A stretch of 64,000 nucleotides of DNA. Origin: Symsagittifera roscoffensis (lineage: Eukaryota > Xenacoelomorpha > Acoela > Convolutidae). Shown here in pieces: positions 12,501-24,500 of this stretch. Within the stretch, counting starts at the first letter, position 1. Each line of letters starts with the position of its first letter. The stretch covers positions 970,287 to 1,034,286 of the forward strand of contig NC_087063.1 in NCBI RefSeq assembly GCF_963678635.1, read 5' to 3'. The position numbers and the translations under genes are program-made. A model generated the notes under the pieces. It was not told the origin of the DNA. It made no database searches and saw only the letters and a list, made by a program, of their open reading frames with translations.

Positions 12501-15500
12501 AAAAACCACCGGAGTATCACAAACTTAGCAGCGGGCTACTAAAAAAATCAAAGAGAATTTCATAGATGGTATGTGGAGTAAAACGAGCGACAATCAAGAC
12601 TTTGAGTTCTATCAAGAAATTGGATTGGCGATTTTTTTGGTTGACACTTGCATGTCTGTATCGCGGAGTCACAGGAATCGCATCAATGCCATTGTATGCA
12701 CGCCATTCGTCGATGTGAATGATCGATCCCGGTCTTATATATTGTTCAATTTTTGAATGTAGTCTCTCTTTCAAGGTGGTCAGTTTTCTATAAAATACGA
12801 CTTAAATAATTTAGTATATTTTTTTTCGTATTAATCATGACAATACTATTACCTCCAGTTTGTACATGGCTCTTTTCAAATGGTTTCTCATGAATGTTTC
12901 CAATTTTTTGAAGACACTAATTTTTTTTGTTTTTAAAAGTGCTCTATACTTTTCAGCTATTAATAAGGCGGTCGTGTCTAAATGTTTATGTTGAGGATCC
13001 TTGTCAGCTTTGTGGTTTGTTTCAGTTGAAAATATGTTTCTGAAAGCAGATTTTTCCTACCTTCATGCTCAGCACATGACTGAAAACAGGTTTAGAGAGG
13101 TGACGTACTCTCAGCTCATCGATCCCGACAACGTTTTTGGTAGTTTGTATAGGATGCGAGCTACTTACCTCTATACAAGTGTAGCAAAGAAAACGTTTGT
13201 TAAAACCTGGCAAGCGAGGAGAGGCTCAGCAGCAGCCAGACTTCCTGAGGCAGTGAAGTTCGATCGCTTCCATGCATTTGGAGTTCCCGCAACGCCTCAT
13301 ATCGCCCTGGTTTTTACAAAAACGGAGCACCTTTCATCTGATTTTCTGCGATACAGCTGCCATTTCTGTCCTGGAGATGAAGTTTGGTTAGTTCTGCCGA
13401 AAATGGACGGTAATATTCATCAAAATCCGATTGTTAGAATGGAAGAGCCTTTGGTTCCTGTCGCGGATTCATTGATATTCGCCACTGACGTAAGTCCGCC
13501 CCGCAATGTTGAGCATGGCTCATACGTGTATTTTGACTTCAAAGCGAAAGATATTGAAGTCCTGCAAGCGTCACCAGTCGACAACACATGTTCGGGCGTT
13601 TTGTGCGACGGTCAGTTCGAAAGCGCGACTTGTGGGTGCACAAAGGCGCCCTCCAAACGTCACTGGACATTGAAAATTACCTTTTCCTGTCCTCCAATGG
13701 ATCAAGTGGCTAATGACGAGCTATCAATTGCATCTAACAGGTTGACTCGGCTCTTAATTGACGAAGAAGTCCGATGCTGGCCGGCCTCATACCCCAGAGT
13801 TGATCCATTTGACATCTATGGTGATGTAAGTAGTAACAAACAATTAGTTTTTGAGGAAATCCGCCTGCTTGCAAATTTGAAACTTTCGTAACAATTATCA
13901 TTTTGTTGTGGCTTTGGTTGTAGGTGTCCCTCCTTGTCAGACAAATAAATAGGAAAGCTGGATTCCGCATAAAGGGATGGTTTAAGCCATCCGTATCCAA
14001 GAACGATGCCACGGCGGAATCATATGCTTTCCACGTGTGCTATTTGATGCCCTGCGCATCGCTAACCGATACGCAAAACTTACTTTTGGTGTATGTAATT
14101 TTAAAACTCGCTTAAATATGTAATAGAATTTTCTCACCTCTTATGGCCATGAAAACGAAGTGTCAATAGTTTGGTATTTGTGAAACAGCTTTTGGTTCAT
14201 TTATTTCACAGCTCCTATTGTTGTTGATGGAGGAGATGTGTCCACCATGAACACCTCAAGGGTTGAGAGTCATGTCGGAGCACAGGGCAGCACCACTCAA
14301 GGTGAAAGCTTACCGGACCACGATGGGAATGTTGTGGAGGGAGAAGAACTACCGAACTCCCGGCCTCCAGTTTTCACTGAATCTGATAATTCAAATGAAT
14401 AGAAGTCCTGAAAAGAAGACTGAAAGTGCATCCAAAAAAGATAATCACTGTTTTTGTTTTTTGTAGTGCCTGTGTTTATTAATACTTCAAGATACTCGTC
14501 TGTTTATGAGCCATCGACGTTCACAATCGAAATCTTGTTATCAAATTAGTTTTTTAACAAGGTGTTCTGTTTGGTGAGGCATTTAATATGACTTTGTTTG
14601 ATACTGTACAAAGATTGAACTTTTTTCAGATGTTATGATAAAAACGTGATGGTTCAAAAGCGACGGTTACGGGGAAAACGTTGTTTCAATCAACAACGCT
14701 GTCTCCTATGCGTTCGATTCGTTCCTTCAGATCGAGAATACTGCGACGAGCATGCTGGTTGTTATCATGTTGTCGATCAGCAACGGACATGAGGGGCCGT
14801 ATAGCAGTAGTGTTGAATTAATGGAAAATCAAAGCCAGTCAATACGAGAGCCAACAATTCAGGTATTCAAGAAATCTGCTTTAAATCTGAAGCGTTTTTT
14901 TACCATTTAAAGGAGAAAACAAGTTGTTGGTTGCAAGTTTAAGCCCAAAAATTTTGTTTTTATACTGGCTTTTACAGTTTATACTTGGGATTATTAGGTT
15001 TATGTTTCAATTAATTTAGCCTTTCCAGGGTTTTAATGATCTGTTTGTTAAAGGGACGTGGTCGAGATGATGAAAAGATGGCTCGTTTTCTCAGCGAAAT
15101 TATTGATTCGGGAACTCTGTACCAAACGCCAGACATTTCACATTTAGAAACAATGTGCGGGATTGTGCGTCTCTTATTTGTTGTCAGTTACTAGCGAGCG
15201 AATGGTTTTCATCAACCCAGCTGAAACAACACCCACGCGTCTTGTTTCCATAAATGGCGATGGAAATTGCTTGTTCTCTGTTATGGCTGTTTTGTTGACT
15301 GGCGACTGAAACTCAAGCAGTAATGGCAATAGTTCAACAATGAGAGACTTTATTTGCAACCGTTTGCTATTTCTCCCTTTCACTGTTGATCATTTCAATA
15401 TTTACAGTGACTTCGATTGTGCGAACGCCAGGGAATATATTCAGAAAGAGAACATGTGCAGCAGTGGAACATACGGGGGTGACTTCGAAATTTCTACTTT

Positions 15501-18500
15501 TTGCACGGTGTTTGAAGTTCAAATGATTGTGTATGTACAACATTTGAAATCATGGAGGCGGTATCGACCCCTCGGAGAAAGTAGAAGCAACATTCCAGAC
15601 TTCTTTTTGCTCCGTAATGTAAACCACTGGGAACCAATTGTGAATTTTTCATCATCCAAGAAAACACAATCTGGAACTCGAACGACATCGAAAAGAAAAC
15701 ATGAGTTAAATCCATTCGATACACTATTTGAGAGTCCGCAGCCAAAATTTCATCACGGTGATTCCTGCAATGTGAATGTTGTTGAGCCTCCGAGCCTTTG
15801 GGTTGTAAAAGACACCGGTTGTTCTGTCGCTGACCTTCCTAGGACTGCAACATGTGTCGGTTCTCATTGCAGGAAATGCGGAAGACACTCATCTACATGG
15901 CATCCCCTCGATTTCAGCGTGGTTTCTGAAGCAACTAAATTCAGTAAAAAAAGCGACCGAGCCAAAATACCTAATGAAAGTTTGTTGTGCGACACTTGTC
16001 TCGAGTCTGTGCGTACTCCGGGATGTGCTTCTTGGAAATTGGCTTGGCCCTATGTTATGTCAACCCTTCGATAAACCAAGGTTTTTCAATTTCTGCCTTT
16101 GCAGCTGCGAGAATCTTGGCGGAGGCAAAAGAACGATTTCACAGATTTTGAAGAGTTTTGGAGCCTCATCAGAAAATACATGACCGAAGGGTATGTTAAA
16201 GCGATGCAAAAATTTGCCCTTCCGTCTATTCGATGTTTTTGTGGCGCTTCAGTGTTTGTTTACGATTGTGGAGTAGTGGACTTCTGTCATTGGATCAATT
16301 ACATTGATCCAAGTTTCAAAGCATGTCGTGCTAATTGGAAACTTCATCTTGCCTGTATAAGAAACGATTTCATGTGTCTGGATCACGGTTATTTACCTTT
16401 CCTTATTCAACCATCTCTGTTGATAAATGAAAAAGGGTTGCAGCTCGTCACCTGCAAGCATCACAATGGAGGATCAAAGTTCAGAATGATTCATGTTCCC
16501 ACTCATCCCTTGTGCGGTAACCTTAGTCACCTGCACGACAACCGTCTGCTCCCTTGGCACCAACGTTGCGAGGCGCTAAACCGATGAAAATGGGATCTTT
16601 TTCCCACACCTACACAATGTCTTAAGCAACAGGAGGGTTCCACGGTGTCGGATCTTTGCTACTTCATACTGAAAGAAAATTGAACGTGAAAAGTGATTTT
16701 CTACTTCCATGTAAAGAGTACTTACTGATCAGAAACCGAAAAGACATGTTTGAAAACATAAGCAGTATTGCTGAAAAATATCACTTGGACTCATGCTTTA
16801 TAGACAGTCTCCAGCAAAAACACTGGAAGAAGCCTCAACTATATGATGAGTGCGTTTCGGGAGCTACTTATGTCAGATACAGTAGTATTAAAGCAATCAA
16901 AGAGAAAATGGACAAGGATTCCATTTTCCAAAAGAATTGTTTCCCTGTTTTGGAAAGCCTTGACACGTTTAGTCTTGTTGTCTGCGAGAAAGCATTGGCA
17001 CAGAAGTACTACTCTATTGCGTTAATTTTCATTATTTTCGCCAACGTTTCCGAATTGAATGCATTGTTATTTTCATCAATAAATAATACAATGACAAATG
17101 CTATTAAACAACTTCTTTCCAAATTACACATCAATTGTAGTGAAGCATACAACTTTTTCCAATCGTTGATGGATATTGGAAATTTGAAGCTGTGATTACA
17201 AGCTGTGTTCGAAAGTTTGGGTCCTTCCGTCATGTTCTGTGAGTCTCTACCGAACTTGGAAGCTTTAACTTCTATTGAAGTGATCGCTTTTTGTGTCAAA
17301 CGGGGAGTTATACCAGAAGAAGTAATCACGTCACTTACAGAACGAGGAATTTGTACTGCAGTTCAGCGAAAAAACGCCAGTTCGTGATAATTACAACGTT
17401 CAAGTGAACCATGCGGATAATCAGAAAGCAATGATTTTGTCCATGAGAACAATGCTTTATAAGAGATCGTCCTGCCTGCAGCCTTCATTTTTAAAGCTTC
17501 TCATCTTTGTTAAAAAAGGCTCGATTGCCTACATCCGTATCTAATTACTTCTTCGGACAGAGTCTAATATCTTGTCCTCACCATAAGTTGCGCCTCTGTG
17601 TCGATTTTTTCTCAAGTGAATTTCGCTGTGTACTGCATAAGTGCACTAGGAAAAGCAAGTTGAGATATTCCACAGATCAACAGATGCCCTTTTGCCATAT
17701 GCAAAAAATATTCAGATTCTTTAACAAACTGTAATGAAAATTTCAACTTGACTTTTAATTTGTCTGTCATAAAAAGTCATGCAAATAGCTCCGACCAGGT
17801 GTTAAGTACAGAAAGCGAAAGTGAAGATGAAATCAATTTTGCAGCACCTTTGCCCACAACTGATTTTTGTGGAAATACTCCAGATACAGATGCCGCCCAT
17901 ACTGCTCTGCCTGTCGCTTGTGACAAATCAAATGAAGATATGCGAATGCTACCACTTCAAGTTCTTTTGAATTCGTATATGTCAGTCATGAACCGTCCTA
18001 CATATCCTCCAAATGCCAGCACTCGATTTAATAGAGCTTTACAGTCGTTTGCTGCGACACTCCCTACCTGTTCAATATCACTTCTGCAGCTTGAAGCGTT
18101 ACTGTTTCCGTCAAATTTTTATCATCAGTTAGATGACGGCACATTCCCTGGAGCGATTCCGTTTTTTCTCTACGCTCCGACTTCACAGTGCAAAAACTTC
18201 CAGTTTCATGACCTGTTACAACATTTCCGCACTCGAATGACAGATATAACCTTACTAACCTCTTCTTCCACACAGTATATTCATTTATGATAGACATATT
18301 AATCAATTGCGCACTAGGAAAAAGTCACTCAATCGAATTTTTTCAAAAGGGACTTCAATCTTTGCAACTACCAGACGGTAAACGAAATAAGTAGTTTAAT
18401 CGTGCCGTTAATTGTTTTTCTACTGATTCTGAAATAAGAGTTTCTGAGCTAACTGCTGCTGTTTCCAATGACCTCATTTGTTTCTCACCTTATCTGCCAG

Positions 18501-21500
18501 CCAGAAAGATCACCCGGCGCTGTCTAAAATTTTTGACGTCATCGAAAACAAGTTTTCGGATGAAAGTAATGAGATTCGCAAAGCTGGTGTGAACAGTATG
18601 ATGTGCACAATGGTTCGCGCTTGGAGCAACAGTGTGCAATTTCTGATTGATCTTTTGTTAAAGAGTGATGAGAAAATTATAGGGCATATTCGCAAAATTT
18701 GGGGTCGTGCCGGGTTTCAAACAACTGCTGGGAACTTGCCGCATTACCACATATTAGTGTGGCTTCATCCCGGATCATTTGACCTGGATGAGCTAGTACA
18801 ATGTTCTGAAAAAGCTATACGCTACCATTTACAGAAACTATTTGATAGTAATGTTGGTGTAGTCAACAGTCCTGAGCAATTGCAGCAACTGTTCGAACTG
18901 GCGGTCAAAGTACATAGCCATGACTGTTCCCAAGGAAACTATCGTTGTATGAAGCGTCGTGATGAAAAAGGAAACAAGATTTGTCGCACACCGCCCTTTC
19001 CCCCTAGTCACTGCCATTGGGAGCTTTCTATTGATAAGCAATACCCAGAAGACGCTCTCCGCTTGATGGAAAAGATTGGGATGGCTAAAAAAACTGAAGG
19101 TTCTGCTCATTGGCTGAAAAGTAGAAAACCCATGTTCATTTGAGAGTCTATGCCACCAAAAACCCATCTCTTCAATAAATCGTTCTCTGTAATTTATTCT
19201 TTTCGCCATTAATGATTCATCGATCTGAATTACAACCCCTTCTCCCCAATTTTTGAAGGGTTGTCCATAAGTTTTTTTAGACCAACAGTCGCAAAAGTAA
19301 CAATACCATTGAAATGCTGTTTGTGTGGCCAGCTCGACTAATTCAATGCTCGTTGTCACCGGTATTTCATGAGACCACAAATGTGCAAGAAAAATGAAGT
19401 TTAGGAAACTACCCATCAAGAATGAAAGTTTTTGGCCTTTATGCTTTGGACATCACAACTTCTTCAGTCCGTTCTTTACTACCGTCATTTCTCGATTACA
19501 GAGGGTGCTAGCAGGTGTACTTCTTCGTATTACTCCTTTTTCTCGTAAAAATTGATTTTTGTCATAATTTAAAGCATATTGAACTATTTCTAAAATGTGC
19601 ATTTTCTTTTTCAAAATGGGTAACACTGCCTTAAGTAGAAAGAATTGTTTTGTCAGGGACCGTGGGAACGTTTCAACTTTTGTTTGCTTAGTCTCTATCT
19701 CAAAATAACGCGGGACCTGTCTATCATAATTGCTACTTGGCGGAACCACTCTATCATACTACCGATAGTAATGTTATTTCATGTTCTTTTTGTATCTGTG
19801 AAACTTGACTGTGAAATTTCGTTGGCCCTTTCCATTTCATAGCAGTGACGTCTAAAATGCCAGATCTGTAAAAAAAAATTCGTCTAATTTCGTTTTTGCA
19901 GCATCCGTCTAGTTTGTTTATCGTCTAATTTCGTAGGCCCCAAATTTATGGCTGGTGAATAAACTCATTTTCAGTTCGTTTATACTTTGGCTTGTTTGTT
20001 CCCAGAATTATGACATTCTGAAATGAGATTAACTTCGTTGCCGAAAGATATCGTTTTTTATTGCATTTGATGAGCCTTTAATCGCCATGAATATCTGAAG
20101 CTTCAGTGAAGTTTTATGAAAGGTACTTGCTTGCATAAGAATACAAAATTTGGGGAGATTAGAGGCAACCCCAATTTGACTAACTTAGAAAGTAAATTTA
20201 GAAGGTGAAATATAACATTCTGCTGAAGAAAAAGCACGGCCAACTGAATGTTTTTGCCACAATCAGTATGAAAGAACGCCATACACTTTTGGTTTGACTT
20301 CGAACTCTTGATTCGACTGTCATTATCATTAGTAATTTTGCTTCTTTAGAGCATTGAAAGAATTGAAGTCCGCAAAATCTTGAAATTCCCAAAACGTCTT
20401 CATACCTTTTTCGAGGTGCGTGAACACTTTGTCCATTGTGAAATACATCAACTCCTCCAAGTTGTATCTGTACTTTGTGTCAAACTTGGTAAACACTCTT
20501 TCCGCCGCCTTCATTTCATCCTGAACCTGTCTCGCTCGCACGTGGAACTGAGCCAGCTCCTCTCCTATGCCTTGATGCACTTCCCTTTTCGAGTCAACAA
20601 GTTGCGCAAATTTAGCCAACTGTTCAGCCTTCTGTTCTTCTTCTTCTCTTTGAGCACGCTCTTCATCCGTTTCTTCTGGTTCTGCAGCAGGTGTTTCTTC
20701 GTTATCTTCTTTCGGCTTTTCAGTTTCTTCCTTTTCTTTCGCTTCCGATTTTTCGGTTTGTAGTGGCGGTTCGGCTGTCTTCTTTGCTTTGTTTCCTCCT
20801 TTTTCTACATCAAACACCTAACCTTCTTAGCTTAATATATACTACAAATATAAAAATCCTCCGGGAAAAACCAAACATAACCAACAGACAAATTTCCGCT
20901 GAGAATAATCACCATTTCTGCCCATTTTCAATTTCGTTTATTGAAGGGCGTGCTTTGACTTCCTTTTATAAAAGCTATTTGAATTGCACTAAGACAACAT
21001 TCGAAGACATCTTAAAAGTCACAAAAAAAAAACATTTGTGTTTTTTAGTGGGCTAATATCTTCATTGTGAGCTTGGGAAGGGTTCGCTTAATATTCGATC
21101 GAAAAAGACCTCACCTTTAGCAGCTCCCTTGCCTTTCTTTCCTTTTGCAGCTGCTGCTGCCTTCCCTTTCTTCCCCGATTTCTGCTTTGCCTTGGAAGTC
21201 TCTTGAGATTCTCCTGCCCTTTCATCTGGCTCCTTCGCAGCGTCTGTATTTTCTTTCTTGTCCAACTCTTTGTTATTTTCATCGTCTTTTTTCTCATCAC
21301 TGGGTTCCATTTTGGTTTCTTCTGTTTTATCATCGGCTTCGCTTTTGACCCCATCAACTTCCTCTCCTGAAATATTATTTTTTTAAGCCAACACAAATTT
21401 TGTTTGACTTTCTTTAGACCGCTCAAATATTTTACTTGATCACATGAAAACGAAGTGTAGATGGTTCCTTTTCAATTTATCATCATACAAGAGCTTGTAA

Positions 21501-24500
21501 AATGGCCTAGAGCATATGGCCGTTTCCAACTCTATTTTTCGCATTCTTTGAACAATATTTAGAACGGGAGAAATGTATAGAACCCAGTTGCATCACCCCA
21601 GCTAATAGCAAGCTTTAAAAACTGTCGAAATGTGGCCGACCTTTGTGCTGTTGGTTTTGCTGTGCAGTGGCACTGGCGGACGAGACTCGTGAGGCTGAAG
21701 TGAGTGTGTGAGTAGTTCTCTGCATGAGTTCTGTCTTCAGCCTCGTCACCTGTCTGCTGGTCTGTATCTCCATCTCCTTCACCTCCTCCGCCCCCTGCTT
21801 CCCATAGTACAGGGCCAGGTTCTGACTGTCTCCTGTCGTTCTGCACACAAACATCAACATTATCAATACGCTCAAATGAGTTGTCAACATTTTAGGCAAT
21901 TCAAAAAGGCAAACGAACAAAACTATTTGAATATTTTAACAGTTTAAAGCTGCCTTAACTTCTCAGAAACTCCTAACTTAGAGTCAAAATTGTTCGAAAA
22001 GTGCCGAAGTTAGAAATTTCTGAGAAGTTGAGGCCGCTTTAAATTGTTAAAATATTCCAAATAGTGTTGTGTGTTTGCCTTTTTGAATTCGCAAAAAATT
22101 CAAAAACAAATACAAAATTCGCAATTTTTTGAACTCGAAGAAAATTCGCCTTTTGCTATCTTCGCCCAGAAACAGCCTGTCGATTAATGCATTTGAAGTA
22201 TACACATGATCTTGCTTGGCCCAGCAATCACAGCAGCTGGATGCTAGTGTTTCAACTCTAAAGCTTGAACTAAATGCAGTTATGAGTCAATTAGCCAACA
22301 CATTTATTCCGATACCAAACAGGCAAATAACTTTTGCTTGTAATTAATGACATGATTAATTATTAGAATCCAGTATGATCATGGGGCGATAGCTGGCCGG
22401 AAGCAAAAAGCAGCATTTCGTCCAAATGCAATTCAGCATGAAAATGAAATGGAGTGATTTAGAATGGACTACTGCCATGCCTAGCAGGTGACGCATTCGA
22501 TATTATTAAGAGTTCCCGAAACTACTAAGATGCTAGTCCCAACTTTTTTGCCAGTTGACTATTCTTCCGCGTTTTTTTGCGCCATTTCCACGTTCGTTTT
22601 TGGAGAGTGCTATTTACGTCACTTTCAGCAGATGAATTTCAATTGAACTCAAAAAAGCCAAATCCTAACCTAGCAGATGCTTGGGCTAAAAAGTTGATCA
22701 CTGCCGCCGAATCCGCTTCACCCTGTGCTTCTTTGAAAACGGAGCGCACATTCTTGCTCTCATTCAAAAAGCCAACCAGAGCTCTTCCCAATTTGCGTGC
22801 CTTGTCCATAGCCACCTGCACTTTTGCAGGAACGGGGCCTAAACAAAAACTTAAACTCTGTCCAAAAAGCGGATAAGTTCCTTAAAAACAAAACAACCAC
22901 CAGACAGTTGGAAAAGTGTCCATAAACGCAAAACAGAAACGAATGGATCGAATTTTCCAAAAATTCACTCTCGAAAAAAATTTACGACAATTGACACTTT
23001 CGTGAAATAATTAACGCAATTTGAGAAAACTGAATCAATGAGCAAACTTTTTATCCGCTGGTAAAACGAAAAAATTCACTTTCGAACCCAAAATTCATTT
23101 AAGTTTTTTCGTTGAAATTTTTAAGACACTACGTTTATTGACATTTCAACAAAATGGAGTATAATCTGTACGACAAAACCAATGCATACCGACCTTCGAG
23201 TTTCGCAGAATAAAATACATCAAATTAAACCTCTCCGACCTATAATAATTTAAGAATACTGGATCAATAAGTAAGCTTTTTATCCACTGGGAAATCCAAC
23301 AACAAACAGGGCGAACAGGCAATTGGAAGAAAGAGTCAATGAAGGCAAGTAAACAGAAAAAAAAACGAATTTATTTATTTTTTGAAAAAATCTCAACTTG
23401 AGAATTTAAAGGAAAAAATAGATGGCCTTAAAGCTCTTTGAATTTCTGGAACAAAACATAGCTAAAAGACAGTTGGAAAAGAGTCAACGAACGCAAGTGA
23501 ACAGAAAAAAAAACGCATTTATTTTTGAAAAAATCTCATCTTAAGAATTTCAAGGAAAAAATAGATGGCAGATGGCCTTAAAGCTCTTTGAATTTTTGGA
23601 ACAAAACGTAGCTAACAGACTGTTGGAAAAGAGTCCATGAACGCAAGTAAACAGAAAAATGCGCATTTATTTTTTTTAAATCTCTACGAATTTCAAGGAA
23701 AAAATAGATGGCAGATGGCCTTAAAGCTCTGAGTTTCTGGAACACTTTATGATTTTCACTTTTTTCATGAAGTTAAACCAATTTGAGAAAACTGGATCAA
23801 AAGGTAAAGATTTTATTTCGCTGGGAAATTCGATTGTTAAATTCTATTTTTGAAAATAGAATTCGATTACGTTTTTCATGACCCAAATACCCTTGCCTTC
23901 CTTCAAGCAAAATAAACACGGCCAAAAAGTAGCTCTATTAAATGAAATAAGAAAAAGTAAAAATACGCCTCAAATAAGCAAAAACTCGGCTACGTGTAGG
24001 ATTCGAATATGCGACCTACTTCAATCAAAAGATTTTGAGTCTCATGCACTATCCAGTCAACCACGCAAGCTTAACAACCGACAAACACTAGTCACAGTAA
24101 AGGCAGATACATATGCTAATTAATTGCCAATGCCATTCAGCAAAAGTAGCACCAAATACAAATAGACTCAATTTTGCAAGTAATAATTTGGAACATAACA
24201 AACTGAAGGCATCCACACCAACTTTGCATGTTATAAATTGCTAAGTACAAAGCCACATTATGTAGAAGTTCAAAAAAAATTCTAGATATATTGAGTTAAA
24301 AAATTTCTGAAATCGAATTTCTATTTTTGTTATGTTGGCCGAAACAAATCACTTTTTTCAGTTCATTTGATGAATTAAAAATGCAACAACTGTGTTAACT
24401 TATTACTATTCGAATGTCAAAGCACATGCTATGAAAAAAAGCTGCAAAGATGCCCCAAAAGTGGCACCAATATTTGCGAATTAAGTTGGAAAAAAAAGAA

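Larger units (their letters stand above)
12801..19140 (+). mobile_element. Helentron-like rolling-circle transposon fragment, 5' part
   Basis: Plus-strand ORF pieces in order: an RPA-like ORF (12990-14400), a Cys/His-rich segment (about 14640-14810), an OTU protease (15060-15720), a zinc-binding region (15850-16587), and a Helitron N-terminal region running into the HUH Rep (17748-19140). Many frameshifts and stops interrupt it. The sequence stops inside Rep, so the helicase and endonuclease are missing. It lies exactly between the halves of a Merlin transposase in intron 7 of the host gene. Identity rests on motif order; ends are approximate and termini are not resolved. Confidence 0.72.

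Noticed and set aside
14330-14400. Link between the 48-bp repeat at 33303 and Helentron sequence at 14330
   Set aside because: Both contain GAACTAC and GGCCTCCA with a similar spacing, but the rest differs; too short to support common origin.
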